DNA of 64,000 nucleotides, taken from assembly GCF_036865545.1 (NCBI RefSeq), contig NZ_CP142208.1, forward strand, positions 3,658,001 through 3,722,000. The letters are read 5' to 3'. A program made the position numbers and the translations under genes. Every line of letters begins with the position of its first letter. Position 1 is the stretch's first letter. The notes beneath the pieces are model-generated. The model did no database searches, had not been told where the DNA came from, and worked only from the letters and a program-made list of their open reading frames with translations. Shown one piece after another: positions 21,479 to 31,738 of this stretch. The DNA is from Erwinia sp. E_sp_B01_1 (lineage in GTDB: Bacteria > Pseudomonadota > Gammaproteobacteria > Enterobacterales > Enterobacteriaceae).

Positions 21479-23140
21479 ATGCTGGCACAACTGACCATCA
21501 GTAACTTTGCGATTGTTCGTGAACTTGAAATCGATTTTCAACGCGGAATGACCGCCATCACCGGGGAAACCGGCGCGGGTAAATCCATTGCTATTGATGC
21601 GCTTGGCTTGTGCCTGGGCGGTCGTGCAGAAGCTGATATGATCCGACAGGGAGCTGCCCGCGCGGATATCTGCGCCCGCTTCTCCCTGAAAGACACCCCT
21701 TCTGCCCGAGCCTGGCTGGAGACTAATCAGCTCGATGAAGGCAATGAGTGCCTGCTGCGTCGCGTTATCAGCAGCGACGGTCGCTCACGCGGCTTTATCA
21801 ATGGTACTGCCGTGCCTTTGTCCCAGTTACGGGATCTCGGTCAGTTGCTGATTCAAATCCACGGTCAGCATGCCCATCAACTCCTGCTTAAGTCAGACCA
21901 TCAGAAATCCCTGCTTGATGGCTATGCAGGTGAAACGGGACTGATGCAGGAGATGGCTACTCACTATCGTGCATGGCATCAAAGCTGCCGCGTGCTGGCA
22001 CATCATCAACAGCTTTCTCAGGAGCGTGAAGCGCGCCGTGAGCTGCTGCAGTATCAACTTAAAGAGCTCAACGAATTTGCTCCTGTAACGGGCGAATATG
22101 AAGCGATTGATGAAGAGTACAAACGTCTGGCTAACAGCGGTCAGCTGCTCTCTACCAGTCAGCAGGCGTTGATGCTGCTGGCGGATGGTGAAGACACTAC
22201 GCTGCAAAATCAGCTCTATACCGCGCAACAGCTCCTCACTGAACTGCTGACCATGGATGATAAACTTACCGGCATCTACAAATTGCTGGAAGAAGCCTCT
22301 ATTCAGATCAGCGAAGCCAGTGATGAACTCCGTCACTACTGTGAGCGTCTGGATCTTGATCCTAACCGCCTGTATGAACTGGAACAGCGTTTATCCCGCC
22401 AGATTGCGCTGGCCCGTAAACACCATATTTCTCCTGAAGAACTGCCGGTATTTCATCAACAACTGCTTGAAGAGCAAAGGTTGCTGGACCAGCAGGAGAG
22501 CGATCAGGATGAGCTGGCCCTGACCGTTTCCCGCCACCACCGCGCTGCAATGACCACGGCGGAACAGCTTCACCAGCGCCGTGTACATTTTGCTGAAGAG
22601 CTGAGCCACCTTATTGGTGAGAGCATGCACGCACTTTCGATGCCGCATGGCCGCCTGGGTATTGAAGTACAGTTCAATGGCGACCACCTGACAGCTGAAG
22701 GGGCGGATCGCATCGATTTCCGTGTCACTACTAACCCTGGTCAGCCCCTGCAACCGCTCTCAAAAGTGGCCTCTGGTGGTGAACTTTCGCGTATCGCGCT
22801 GGCCATTCAGGTGATTACCGCCCGTAAAATGGATACGCCGGCGCTGATTTTCGATGAGGTTGATGTCGGTATCAGCGGACCAACAGCTGCTGTAGTAGGC
22901 AAGATGCTGCGTCAGTTAGGGGAATCCACACAGGTTATGTGTGTGACTCACCTGCCGCAGGTGGCAGGTTGTGGTAATCATCACTTCTACGTCAGTAAAG
23001 AGACCGATGGCGAAATGACTGAAACGCATATGCAGCCACTGGATAAACGTGCGCGCCTGCAGGAGCTGGCCCGTCTGCTGGGCGGTAGTGAAGTAACCCG
23101 CAATACGCTGGCCAACGCAAAGGAGCTATTAGCTGCCTGA
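21479..23140 (+). CDS. recN: DNA repair protein RecN
   Basis: SMC-like ATPase for double-strand break repair, strongly SOS-induced. 553 residues. Walker [17 protein letters not shown] (about residues 29-44), central coiled coil, ABC signature [15 protein letters not shown] and Walker [16 protein letters not shown]. Preceded by the LexA box cluster. Confidence 0.97.
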   Translation: MLAQLTISNFAIVRELEIDFQRGMTAITGETGAGKSIAIDALGLCLGGRAEADMIRQGAARADICARFSLKDTPSARAWLETNQLDEGNECLLRRVISSDGRSRGFINGTAVPLSQLRDLGQLLIQIHGQHAHQLLLKSDHQKSLLDGYAGETGLMQEMATHYRAWHQSCRVLAHHQQLSQEREARRELLQYQLKELNEFAPVTGEYEAIDEEYKRLANSGQLLSTSQQALMLLADGEDTTLQNQLYTAQQLLTELLTMDDKLTGIYKLLEEASIQISEASDELRHYCERLDLDPNRLYELEQRLSRQIALARKHHISPEELPVFHQQLLEEQRLLDQQESDQDELALTVSRHHRAAMTTAEQLHQRRVHFAEELSHLIGESMHALSMPHGRLGIEVQFNGDHLTAEGADRIDFRVTTNPGQPLQPLSKVASGGELSRIALAIQVITARKMDTPALIFDEVDVGISGPTAAVVGKMLRQLGESTQVMCVTHLPQVAGCGNHHFYVSKETDGEMTETHMQPLDKRARLQELARLLGGSEVTRNTLANAKELLAA

Positions 23141-23293
23141 TTGCCGCACTTTTTTGGCCTGCTGTGGTCATATCCTTGCTTCGTAGAGGTTTCAAACTGC
23201 GGAAAGGTTTATTATCATCGTCTTCTTACGCTGTAATCGTCGCAAGTGTTCGATGCAGCCAGATTGTTGGCCCGAAAAGGAATAAAGATACTT

Positions 23294-23644
23294 ATGCGCT
23301 GTAAAACGCTGACTGCTGCTGCGGTGGTTCTCTTGATGACGACCGCTGGATGTTCCACTCTGGAGCGAGTGGTTTACCGGCCGGATATCAACCAGGGTAA
23401 CTATCTGGTTGCGAATGACGTTTCTAAAATTCACACCGGCATGACGCAACAGCAGGTGGCTTACACTCTGGGCACGCCAATGATGCGCGACCCGTTTGGC
23501 AGTAACGTCTGGTATTACGTGTTCCGTCAGGAGCCAGGCCATGAGCCGGTGACCCAGCAGACGCTGACGCTGACCTTTGACAGCAACGGCACACTGACCA
23601 ATATTGATAACAAACCGAATCTGACCAGCAAGAAAAGCGATTAA
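23294..23644 (+). CDS. bamE: Outer membrane assembly lipoprotein BamE
   Basis: Lipoprotein of the BAM complex that inserts beta-barrel proteins. The start [16 protein letters not shown] gives 116 residues. The lipobox ends TTAGC, with the lipidated cysteine at residue 20. SmpA/OmlA fold with [20 protein letters not shown]. Confidence 0.96.
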   Translation: MRCKTLTAAAVVLLMTTAGCSTLERVVYRPDINQGNYLVANDVSKIHTGMTQQQVAYTLGTPMMRDPFGSNVWYYVFRQEPGHEPVTQQTLTLTFDSNGTLTNIDNKPNLTSKKSD

Positions 23645-23682
23645 TTTCAGGTTTGTTCTGCATCCTAAGGCGCTGAGGCGCC

Positions 23683-23970
23683 TTATTTTTTTGCTGCCCG
23701 TTCAGCACGCTGACGACGAAGCTCTTTGGGATCGGCCAGCAAAGGACGGTAAATCTCAATCCTGTCACCGCTATGTACCTCATCACCCAACTTAACCGGG
23801 CGACTGAAAACGCCAACTTTATTGCTGGCGAGATCGATATCACTTCTTATTTCCAAAATGCCGGATGCCTTAATCGCCTCTTCCACAGTACAGCCCTCTG
23901 CCACACTGACGGTATAGAGATACTGTTTTTCCGGTAGCGCATAGACCACTTCAACAGCGATATCAGGCAC
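23683..23970 (-). CDS. ratB: RnfH-family ubiquitin-fold protein (RatB)
   Basis: Small beta-grasp protein of unknown precise role, always paired with ratA. A GTG start ([16 protein letters not shown]) gives 95 residues, matching E. coli; a longer frame upstream lies inside ratA. It overlaps the ratA 3' end by eight bases. The C-terminal [20 protein letters not shown] is characteristic. Confidence 0.92.
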   Translation of the reverse strand: MPDIAVEVVYALPEKQYLYTVSVAEGCTVEEAIKASGILEIRSDIDLASNKVGVFSRPVKLGDEVHSGDRIEIYRPLLADPKELRRQRAERAAKK

Positions 23971-24397
23971 TGTAGACCTCTTTCGCACGTTTGGTAAATG
24001 CCTGAACCATACTGCTTGCCAGCTCTTTGAAGATACGACCAAAAGCCAGTTCCACCAGCATATTGGTGAATTCAAAATCCAGATTCAGTTCAACCTTACA
24101 GGCATCATCACCGAGCGGGATAAACTGCCAGCCACCGGTAAGCTTACGGAACGGACCATCGACCAGTTGCATATGAATGCTCTGATTGTCAGTCAGCGTA
24201 TTACGCGTGACGAACGTTTTGCTGATCCCAGCTTTGGAGACATCGACCGAAGCGGTCATCTGTTGTTCAGTGGCATCCAAAATACGGCTGCCGGTACACC
24301 CTGGAAGAAATTCCGGATAGGCATCCACATCGTTTACCAACCGGAACATCTGCTCAGCACTGTAGGGCACCAGCGCAGAGCGGCTAATCTGGGACAT
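23963..24397 (-). CDS. ratA: Ribosome-association toxin-like / coenzyme Q-binding protein RatA
   Basis: START-like domain protein of 144 residues ([20 protein letters not shown]). E. coli RatA was reported to block 70S formation, while mitochondrial homologues (Coq10) bind ubiquinone, so its role is debated. The ratA-ratB pair is divergent from smpB, the conserved layout. Confidence 0.94.
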   Translation of the reverse strand: MSQISRSALVPYSAEQMFRLVNDVDAYPEFLPGCTGSRILDATEQQMTASVDVSKAGISKTFVTRNTLTDNQSIHMQLVDGPFRKLTGGWQFIPLGDDACKVELNLDFEFTNMLVELAFGRIFKELASSMVQAFTKRAKEVYSA

Positions 24398-24555
24398 AAC
24401 GTTTCCTGTTAATCTTCAACTTTCCAATAATAACATCGCAGGCAGGCAAACAAAAATTCTCAGCCGCGAGCCTTCTGCTAAAATAGCGCTTTTCCCCGTC
24501 TCGTTTGTTACAGGGGATGCCTTCAATCACTGCTTCATGTAAACTAAGTGGCACT

Positions 24556-25038
24556 ATGACTAAGAAAAAAGCACATAAACCCGGTTCCGCTACCATTGCC
24601 ATGAACAAACGGGCCCGCCATGAATACTCCATTGAAGAGGAATTCGAAGCGGGACTGTCGCTCCAGGGATGGGAAGTCAAAGCTCTCCGTGCAGGTAAAG
24701 CCAACATCAGCGAAAGCTATATTATGCTGCGCGATGGTGAAGCTTTCCTGTTTGGTGCCACCTTCCAGCCGCTGATCGGTGCTTCTACGCATGTAGTCTG
24801 TGATCCCACCCGTACTCGCAAGCTTTTACTCAAAGAGCGTGAGCTGTCGACCCTGTTTGGTAAAGCTAACCGTGATGGTTACACCATCGTGGCGCTTTCC
24901 ATGTACTGGAAAAATGCCTGGGCTAAACTGAAAATTGGCGTAGCTAAAGGTAAGAGAGAGCACGACAAGCGCGATGACATTAAAGATCGTGAATGGAAGA
25001 CCGACAAAGCACGTATTATGAAACACGCTAATCGCTAA
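24556..25038 (+). CDS. smpB: SsrA-binding protein SmpB
   Basis: Binds tmRNA and delivers it to stalled ribosomes. The start [20 protein letters not shown] gives 160 residues. OB-fold core ([20 protein letters not shown]) and the basic C-terminal tail that enters the decoding centre ([17 protein letters not shown]) are present. It lies just upstream of its partner RNA. Confidence 0.98.
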   Translation: MTKKKAHKPGSATIAMNKRARHEYSIEEEFEAGLSLQGWEVKALRAGKANISESYIMLRDGEAFLFGATFQPLIGASTHVVCDPTRTRKLLLKERELSTLFGKANRDGYTIVALSMYWKNAWAKLKIGVAKGKREHDKRDDIKDREWKTDKARIMKHANR

Positions 25039-25087
25039 GCCTCTGGCGCAGCGACGGGTTTTTCTGATATACTGCTGAACAGTACTT

Positions 25088-25451
25088 GGGGCTGATTCTG
25101 GATTCGACAGGATTTGCGAAGCCCTAGGAGCATGCCGAGGGGCGGTTTGCCTCGTTAAAAGCCGCAAAAAAATAGTTGCAAACGACGAAAACTACGCTTT
25201 AGCAGCTTAATAACCTGCTCAGAGCCCTCTCTCCCTAGCCTCCGCTCTTAGGACGGGGATCAAGAGAGGTCAAACACAAAAGAGATCGTGTGGATGTCCT
25301 GCCTGGGGCTGAAGCATTAAATCCAATCAGGCTAGTTGGTTAGTGGCGTGTCCGTTCGCAGCTAACCGGCGAATGTAAAGACTGGACTAAGCATGTAGTG
25401 CCGACGGTGTAGTAATTCTGGACGCGGGTTCAACTCCCGCCAGCTCCACCA
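25088..25451 (+). ncRNA. ssrA: Transfer-messenger RNA (tmRNA)
   Basis: 364-base tmRNA. The 5' end GGGGCTGATTCTGGATTCGA and 3' end GGTTCAACTCCCGCCAGCTC-CACCA form the tRNA-Ala-like domain. The resume codon is GCA at 25178; the tag reads A-N-D-E-N-Y-A-L-A-A then TAATAA at 25208. A TATACT -10 element lies at 25068-25073. The 3' end is a common attachment site for integrases and an integrase gene follows directly. Confidence 0.98.
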
Positions 25452-25495
25452 AATTCTTGGTTGATGGTTACCAGAGCCATCCAACGAAGTCCTAG

Positions 25496-25530
25496 AAGCC
25501 CGCATGGCGCAAGCCCTGCGGGCTTTTTTG
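25496..25530 (+). terminator. Terminator after ssrA
   Basis: AGCCCGCA-loop-TGCGGGCT hairpin followed by T6, 45 bases beyond the tmRNA CCA end. Confidence 0.88.
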
Positions 25531-25642
25531 TATCCTCTCGAGTCTGAAGTCACCTAATTAAATCCAATCCTTTTGGGCCCATTGATAGGCCCAATGAAAA
25601 CTATTATGGCTTTCGTTGGGCCTACAAGAGAGGAGACTGATC

Positions 25643-26887
25643 ATGGCAAGACAAACCAAGCCGTTGACCGATACGGAAATCAAAGCAGCAAAATCCAAAG
25701 ACGCAGATTACCTTCTCTATGACGGAGATGGCCTCTCACTGCTAATCAAATCGAGCGGCAGTAAACTCTGGCAATTTCGCTACTATCGCCCTTTTACCAA
25801 ACAACGTACTAAGCAGAGTTTTGGAGCCTACCCCTCGGTCACGCTTTCTGACGCACGGAAACTGAGAGCAGAATCGCGTGTGTTACTTGCAAAGCAGATC
25901 GATCCTCTTGAACATCAGAAAGAGCAGCTCCGGTCTTCACAAGAAGCCAAAACCAATACTTTCAAATTGATTGCCGAACGTTGGTGGAACGTGAAGAAAA
26001 CCAGCGTGACTGAAAATTATGCTGAAGATATCTGGCGATCTTTGGAGAGAGACGTTTTTCCTGTTATTGGTGAAATCTGCATTACCGACATCAAAGCTCA
26101 TACTCTGGTCAAAGCCATACAGCCGGTTCAAGCGAGAGGGGCCCTGGAAACGGTCAGGCGCTTATGCCAGCGCATCAATGAGGTGATGGTATACGCCCAA
26201 AATACCGGGCTCATTGACGCCGTTCCGAGCGTTAATATCGGTAAAGCCTTTGAAAAGCCTCAAAAGAAGAATATGCCAAGTATTCGTCCTGACCAATTGC
26301 CCCAGCTAATGCAGACAATGCGCACGGCTAACATTGGACTTTCAACACGCTGCCTGTTCATGTGGCAGTTACTCACCATAACGCGTCCTGCCGAGGCCTC
26401 AGAAGCCCGCTGGGATGAAATTAACCTCGACACCAAAGAATGGAAAATCCCTGCTGCAAGAATGAAGATGAACAGGGAACATATCGTCCCCTTATCAGAT
26501 GAGGCTTTAGCCATTCTGGAGATGATGAAGTCTCTGAACGGTGCTAGGGAGTATGTATTCCCAAGTCGCATCAAACCAACTCAGTCAATGAACAGCCAAA
26601 CGGTGAATGCGGCGCTTAAACGTGCCGGATTAGGCGGGGTACTGGTCTCGCATGGTCTGCGGTCTATTGCCAGCACAGCACTTAATGAACAAGGTTTTTC
26701 ACCGGATGTCATAGAGGCCGCGCTAGCTCATGTGGACAAAAATGAGGTACGCCGCGCCTATAACCGCAGTGACTACCTGGAGCAACGCCGTCCCATGATG
26801 CAATGGTGGGCTGATTTTATAAGTGCGGCTGATAGCGGAAGTATAATTGAAGGTGGTATTAAAGGATTACGGCTCGTTGGAACTTAA
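25643..26887 (+). CDS. Tyrosine integrase of an ssrA-site island
   Basis: Site-specific recombinase of the CP4-57/P4 class. The start MARQTKPLTDTEIKAAKSKD after GAGGAGACTG gives 414 residues. An N-terminal DUF4102 arm-binding domain precedes the core-binding and catalytic domains. Catalytic residues are visible: R in ITRPAEASEARW, H-x-x-R in SHGLRSIASTAL, H in LAHVDKNEVRR and Y in AYNRSDYLEQRR. Placed just after the ssrA end, so ssrA is almost certainly its attachment site (attL); the matching attR was not found. Confidence 0.93.
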   Translation: MARQTKPLTDTEIKAAKSKDADYLLYDGDGLSLLIKSSGSKLWQFRYYRPFTKQRTKQSFGAYPSVTLSDARKLRAESRVLLAKQIDPLEHQKEQLRSSQEAKTNTFKLIAERWWNVKKTSVTENYAEDIWRSLERDVFPVIGEICITDIKAHTLVKAIQPVQARGALETVRRLCQRINEVMVYAQNTGLIDAVPSVNIGKAFEKPQKKNMPSIRPDQLPQLMQTMRTANIGLSTRCLFMWQLLTITRPAEASEARWDEINLDTKEWKIPAARMKMNREHIVPLSDEALAILEMMKSLNGAREYVFPSRIKPTQSMNSQTVNAALKRAGLGGVLVSHGLRSIASTALNEQGFSPDVIEAALAHVDKNEVRRAYNRSDYLEQRRPMMQWWADFISAADSGSIIEGGIKGLRLVGT

Positions 26888-26988
26888 TAATTACCACCTT
26901 CACTCATATTTTTATCAAAGGTGTGAAGGTGGTAATTTGAACGCGGCTAAAAATAAAATTATTGAGGCAAAAACGTTGCGGCGTGACT

Positions 26989-27207
26989 CTAGCTAACTTT
27001 TTCGTAGGGTAAATTTAACATTGGAATCGTTTTTTCTAATGCCTGTTCAGCAGTTCTGATATCATTTTCAGGGTTGATCTGATAGGCACTTTCTAGTTTT
27101 ACAAGCGTTGTACATTTAGGCATCTGGTCATGAATAAGCGCCCGTTCATGAGTCAGCTCTTCATTGAGCAACCCCCGTGCTTTATGTTCAAGCCTCACCG
27201 CTACCAC
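26989..27207 (-). CDS. Hypothetical 72-residue protein or gene fragment
   Basis: Open frame starting at GTG, without a recognised family (LEHKARGLLNEELTHERALI in its first third). It may be the 3' remnant of a larger gene, since there is no good ribosome site. The rest of the 435-base stretch between the integrase and the next gene shows only the terminator below. Confidence 0.3.
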   Translation of the reverse strand: MVAVRLEHKARGLLNEELTHERALIHDQMPKCTTLVKLESAYQINPENDIRTAEQALEKTIPMLNLPYEKVS

Positions 27208-27283
27208 TGTGAATGACTGTAATCGACTGGCGCGATAGTCCCTTGCGCGTCTCGATACAATTCATTCAGTAATCATAAATATG

Positions 27284-27309
27284 CTAAAAGGCCATGCCAG
27301 GCCTTTTAG
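27284..27309 (-). terminator. Terminator of the restriction operon
   Basis: CTAAAAGGCC-loop-GGCCTTTTAG inverted repeat 14 bases after the stop of the nuclease gene at 27323, with T-rich end on the minus strand. Confidence 0.75.
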
Positions 27310-27322
27310 CTATAACGGGATC

Positions 27323-28426
27323 TTACAGTTCCGTATCCCAGTTTTTGAAATGACGCATCAATTTTTCAACCGTATGTCGCCATTTTGGCGTAGTAGGTTT
27401 GCAGACGGTGTTTTGGTTACCGAAGAATCCAACCTCATTCACAGCTTCATGTTCGCTGCGGGTTTCAAGCCATTTCACCGGGACGAAATACTCTGACTTA
27501 TCGGGATCATCCGCGTTCTGACGATACAGTTCGCCATGCTTAAGCACGTCCAACGCGAGTTTTTCGCCGTCTTCAGTGTTAAGCGTAAAACTGCTGGCAG
27601 GCTCAACGGCGCTCTGCACAATGCCGACGCCGACATAACCCGTTGCCGGGATTTTTACCCAAACACGATCACCCGGCTGAAGCTGTTTTAAGGTCTGGCT
27701 GTACCAGCTTCCACCGCCTGCGTTGATGAAACCATAGCGGCGGGCCTCTTCCCAGTTCCGGCTGTTTGGATCACCAAAAGAGACATAGAACTCCCCGTTC
27801 CAGGGTTCCTTGGTTTTGGCACTTGCCCCTGCGGTGGCTTGTACGGCGTTGGTTTGCGTTTCGCTTGGGTCAATAAGCCAGGCACGGCTTAAGAACTGTT
27901 CTTCACCGTGCTGAAATACTTTAAAGAACAGAACGTTGATCGAAATACCATTCTTACTCAGATAGTCCACGATGCGTTCCGTTGAAGGATCAAGTTCAGC
28001 TGCCACAATGATGATTTGATGCGACTGGTTGATGGACTCTTCTTCCAGCTCGGTATTGAAACGTTGCTTAAACGCGTCACCCAGATTGCCGCCGCCGGAG
28101 AATTTTTCATAAATCTGTGACAGGCGTTCTGCGGTTAAATCATCCACCCACGAAGCGTAATCCAGTGCCTGCGCCACCACTTCGCGCGGTGTGCGGTCGC
28201 GTTTAAGCTCAATCAGAATCAGCGAGGCATCCGGCGCAATCGCCAGCAGGTCGATACGCCCTTTATCGAGTGTATTTTCCTGATGACCAATAATCATCCA
28301 CTGGTCAGAGAGGATGGTAGGATCATTTAAGATCATCCTCTCGAGCAACTGCTCACTGACCAGTTTGCTGATGGTCAATGGCTGAGGGTTGTCCCCCACC
28401 CGCCAGATAGCATGATGAACCGGCAT
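27323..28426 (-). CDS. NucS/DUF91-like nuclease fused to a PUA/EVE-like domain
   Basis: 367-residue protein, last gene of the restriction-modification operon, ten bases after hsdS. Residues 50-80 carry a PD-(D/E)XK nuclease core: D59 in GRIDLLAIAPDASLILIELK and the E73-x-K75 pair. The C-terminal half (GDRVWVKIPATGYVGVGIVQ) resembles PUA/EVE-type base-reading domains that sense modified nucleotides. Inference: an accessory nuclease that may cut modified or hybrid DNA left by the type I enzyme. The domain names are from memory of motifs, and no function is proven. Confidence 0.65.
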   Translation of the reverse strand: MPVHHAIWRVGDNPQPLTISKLVSEQLLERMILNDPTILSDQWMIIGHQENTLDKGRIDLLAIAPDASLILIELKRDRTPREVVAQALDYASWVDDLTAERLSQIYEKFSGGGNLGDAFKQRFNTELEEESINQSHQIIIVAAELDPSTERIVDYLSKNGISINVLFFKVFQHGEEQFLSRAWLIDPSETQTNAVQATAGASAKTKEPWNGEFYVSFGDPNSRNWEEARRYGFINAGGGSWYSQTLKQLQPGDRVWVKIPATGYVGVGIVQSAVEPASSFTLNTEDGEKLALDVLKHGELYRQNADDPDKSEYFVPVKWLETRSEHEAVNEVGFFGNQNTVCKPTTPKWRHTVEKLMRHFKNWDTEL

Positions 28427-28436
28427 CGTCTGTTCC

Positions 28437-30197
28437 TTAGTTTAATGCTGCGTCTGTGAGGGCGTCCGCCAAGTGAAGTTGGGTTTGCTGGGCTGATTGC
28501 AGGCGGGATTTGAGTTGTTCGCAGAGGGCGAAAAGGTTTTTAACTTTTGAAACGATCTGCATTTGTTCGTATAAAGGAGGAACTGGAATGTTCAGATTTT
28601 CTACATCACCGACCCTAAGATGCTTAACTGTTAATCCTACGGCTGTTTCCGCCGCACGAGCCAGCAAATGTGGTTCCGTAAGTGCAAGAAGGATGTACTC
28701 ATTGCTTATAAACTCATTCATCACCCGAATAAGCATTGTCCTCTGACCTAAACACCATTTAGCATCCTCAGGAATAATTAACGCTTCTCCCATTGGTGCC
28801 TCACGGGTAAAAATTATATCTCCCTGTTGCGGAGGACATCTTTTTGACCAAAATTCATATGTCTTTTGATCCACAAATTTCAAATCTGATGAAATGAACG
28901 CTCGATCACGAATATTAGTTGTCCTGATAATTGGAATCCCATGTTCCTGATACGGAGCTGTTTTATTGTGACAATCCACCAGCACTTCGGAAAGATCGAT
29001 TAAATGTGCAACATCCCAAGATTCAGGAATTTTGAAGGGTTCTTTAGTGTTTGGTAGCTTACCTAATTTTCGAAGCATGGTTTCAGCCTCTTTATCTTTA
29101 GATTTTAATTCCTCGAGTTTTGACTGTCGTGATAAACGTAATCGTGACAGAAGAATATTAGCGGGCTCATCGTTCGGATCTTGCGGCACCAGTTTACCCA
29201 TCACCGCCAGTTGCAGAATAGTTTGCTTAAGCGCGTCGATACTGGCTTCGGTGGTAAACAGCGTGTCGAAATACTGGCTGATTCGTGCCCAGTTTTCGGC
29301 GAGATCTTCGGCATTTTGGCTGGCGGTCAGCGTGGACAGTAGCGTTTCAACCAATTGAGAATGCGCTTCCAGACTGGTCAGGGATTGCTGTTCAAGTTGA
29401 TCGCAGAGGGACATGAGTTCGCCAACCTTATTTACAATGAGATCTTGCTCACCAGAAGGTGGTATAGCAATTAGACCTGTGAAAAATTGTTTATCATTAA
29501 TTGCTGGATAAGCAATACCGGTTTGGCAACCTTCTACATATTTTATAAACGTTGGAGAGCGAAGATAATAATAAATGTAGTTTGAAAACATCCCAGAAAA
29601 CGGATTAATAATAGCAAATGCAGTGCTGGCAATGGGCTCTGGGGAAAATTCTTGCTCAATTATTGCAATGTTTAATAAATACGGTCTTACAGTTGAGTAG
29701 ATAACCGTCCCTTTTTTTACAATTTTTTTTGCTCGCGAAGGTGCATCTTTTGCGAAAATGGTTTCAGGTTCTTGAATGATCCCTAATTCTTTATTAATTG
29801 ATCCAACATCAATGTAGGTAAATTCACAATCGGGTGTTTTTTGGCCCCAATCGTGGCCTATTTCAGAAATTCTTGCCCACTCCCACCCCTGCGGCAATTC
29901 GAACGGCTTCTCATCCTCGCTAATTTCCGGCAAAGGCTTCTGCTTTTTAATTTTCCCCTGCTTCACCAGCTCCGCTTTTTCAGCCGCAATACGTTTCAGC
30001 AATTCAGAAGCCGGTTCATCATTCGGATCCTGCCGTACCAGTTTGCCGCGCACAGCCAGTTCGAGGATCAGCTCGCGCAGCTTTTTAATGCCGTACAGCT
30101 CAATCTTGCCAGAAGTTCCGCGCCCGGCAGTGGAGCGGGTACGCAGGGCAGACGTCCAGGTATCGATATGATGGGTGATCAGTTGTTCGACAGCCAT
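28437..30197 (-). CDS. hsdS: Type I restriction enzyme specificity subunit HsdS
   Basis: DNA-recognition subunit shared by the methylase and nuclease complexes. 586 residues in two repeated halves: each has a conserved helical spacer (KLRELILELAVRGKLVRQDP near residue 50, and LKQTILQLAVMGKLVPQDPN near residue 325) and a variable target-recognition domain, the second around residues 380-550. The size is like type IB subunits such as EcoAI. Start overlaps the hsdM stop. Confidence 0.93.
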   Translation of the reverse strand: MAVEQLITHHIDTWTSALRTRSTAGRGTSGKIELYGIKKLRELILELAVRGKLVRQDPNDEPASELLKRIAAEKAELVKQGKIKKQKPLPEISEDEKPFELPQGWEWARISEIGHDWGQKTPDCEFTYIDVGSINKELGIIQEPETIFAKDAPSRAKKIVKKGTVIYSTVRPYLLNIAIIEQEFSPEPIASTAFAIINPFSGMFSNYIYYYLRSPTFIKYVEGCQTGIAYPAINDKQFFTGLIAIPPSGEQDLIVNKVGELMSLCDQLEQQSLTSLEAHSQLVETLLSTLTASQNAEDLAENWARISQYFDTLFTTEASIDALKQTILQLAVMGKLVPQDPNDEPANILLSRLRLSRQSKLEELKSKDKEAETMLRKLGKLPNTKEPFKIPESWDVAHLIDLSEVLVDCHNKTAPYQEHGIPIIRTTNIRDRAFISSDLKFVDQKTYEFWSKRCPPQQGDIIFTREAPMGEALIIPEDAKWCLGQRTMLIRVMNEFISNEYILLALTEPHLLARAAETAVGLTVKHLRVGDVENLNIPVPPLYEQMQIVSKVKNLFALCEQLKSRLQSAQQTQLHLADALTDAALN

Positions 30198-31678
30198 CAG
30201 TTCGCTCCTTTACCGGCCAGCGCAGCGCCGAGGATGTCGCGCAGCTGGTTGCGCAATACGCTGATTTCTGTTTGTTGCTGCTGATACTGACTTAGCAGTT
30301 CATCCGGATCATGGCTGATGGTTTCGCCCTGATACGGGTTTTTAATGTCGAGGTTGAAGTTGCGGGTAATGATCTCGTCGATGCCCACTTTCCAGGCCTG
30401 ATGGCTTTCTTCGCGGCTGGCAAAACCATCGGCTTCATCGCCCCACCAGTCGATTTCTGTCTGGAATTCTTCAAATTTCATCGGGCGGGTTTTGTTGTAG
30501 TTCTTCACTCCTGCCGGATACGGATGTTCGTAGAACCAGATGTCTTTGGTCGGCTGGCCTTTGGTGAAGAACAGAATATTGGTTTTAATGCCGGTGTACG
30601 GGCTAAACACGCCGTTCGGCAGGCGCACGATGGTGTGCAAGTTACACTCTTCGGTCAGCATCTTTTTGATTTTGGTTTTTACACCTTCACCAAATAAGGT
30701 GCCGTCAGGCAGTACCACGGCGGCGCGACCTTTATCAGCCAGCACTTCGACGATCAGTTGCAGGAACAGATCGGCAGTCTCGCGGGTCTGCATTTCGGCC
30801 GGGAAATTCTTCTCGATGCCGTCTTCTTCGGTGCCACCAAACGGCGGGTTGGTAACAATCACGTCTAGCTGCTCATCCCATGAGGAGAGCGGCTTACTCA
30901 GCGTGTTGTCGTGGCGGATTTGCACCGGCACTTCTATACCGTGCAGCAACATGTTGGTGGTACACAACAGATGTGGAAGCTGCTTTTTTTCGACGCCGAA
31001 AATCTGCTTTTGTAGTATCTGATGGTCTTCGGTGGTTTTGACGTAATGCTCTTTGACGTGGTCAAAGGCACAGGCCAGAAAACCGCCGGTGCCGCAGGCC
31101 GGGTCCATAATCGATTCGCCCAGTTTCGGGTCGATGCGGTTGACCATAAAACGCGTTACGGCGCGCGGGGTATAGAACTCACCGGCGTTACCGGCGCTTT
31201 GTAAATCACGCAGGATTTGTTCGTAGATATCCCCAAACAGGTGGCGTTCATTGCTGTTGCTAAAATCAATTTCATTCAGTTTATTGATCACCTGACGCAG
31301 CAACGTACCGTTTTTCATGTAGTTGTAGGCATCACTGAAGGCCTGCTTCACCACAAAACCGCGCGGATTAATATCGAGCGGCGCAGTCAGGTTTTTCAGT
31401 GCCGGGAACAGATCGTCGTTAACAAACTCCATCAACGCATCGCCGGTGATCCCTTCATTATTGGCCGCCCAGGTGCGCCACAGATAACGCTGTGGGATCG
31501 GCAGACGGTAATCATCCTGCTCCAGTTCCAGCTCTTCTTCCTGGGTATCGAAAATCTTCAGGAACAGCAGCCATGAAAGCTGACCAAGACGTTGAGCATC
31601 ACCATCGACACCGGCGTCTTTACGCATGATGTCCTGCAGGGATTTAATGACGGAGCTAATAGACATAGTGGTTTCCAT
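30197..31678 (-). CDS. hsdM: Type I restriction enzyme methyltransferase subunit HsdM
   Basis: N6-adenine methyltransferase subunit, 493 residues. SAM-binding motif I DPACGTGGFLACAF (residues 192-205) and catalytic motif IV NPPF (residues 277-280). An N-terminal helical HsdM_N domain is present. A second ATG four codons downstream (31666) is an equally good start. Confidence 0.95.
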   Translation of the reverse strand: METTMSISSVIKSLQDIMRKDAGVDGDAQRLGQLSWLLFLKIFDTQEEELELEQDDYRLPIPQRYLWRTWAANNEGITGDALMEFVNDDLFPALKNLTAPLDINPRGFVVKQAFSDAYNYMKNGTLLRQVINKLNEIDFSNSNERHLFGDIYEQILRDLQSAGNAGEFYTPRAVTRFMVNRIDPKLGESIMDPACGTGGFLACAFDHVKEHYVKTTEDHQILQKQIFGVEKKQLPHLLCTTNMLLHGIEVPVQIRHDNTLSKPLSSWDEQLDVIVTNPPFGGTEEDGIEKNFPAEMQTRETADLFLQLIVEVLADKGRAAVVLPDGTLFGEGVKTKIKKMLTEECNLHTIVRLPNGVFSPYTGIKTNILFFTKGQPTKDIWFYEHPYPAGVKNYNKTRPMKFEEFQTEIDWWGDEADGFASREESHQAWKVGIDEIITRNFNLDIKNPYQGETISHDPDELLSQYQQQQTEISVLRNQLRDILGAALAGKGAN

Positions 31679-31738
31679 ACTTCAAAAAATGATGCCACCG
31701 GAAGCCTTAGCTCCCGGTGGCAGAAAAGTGTCGTGCAA

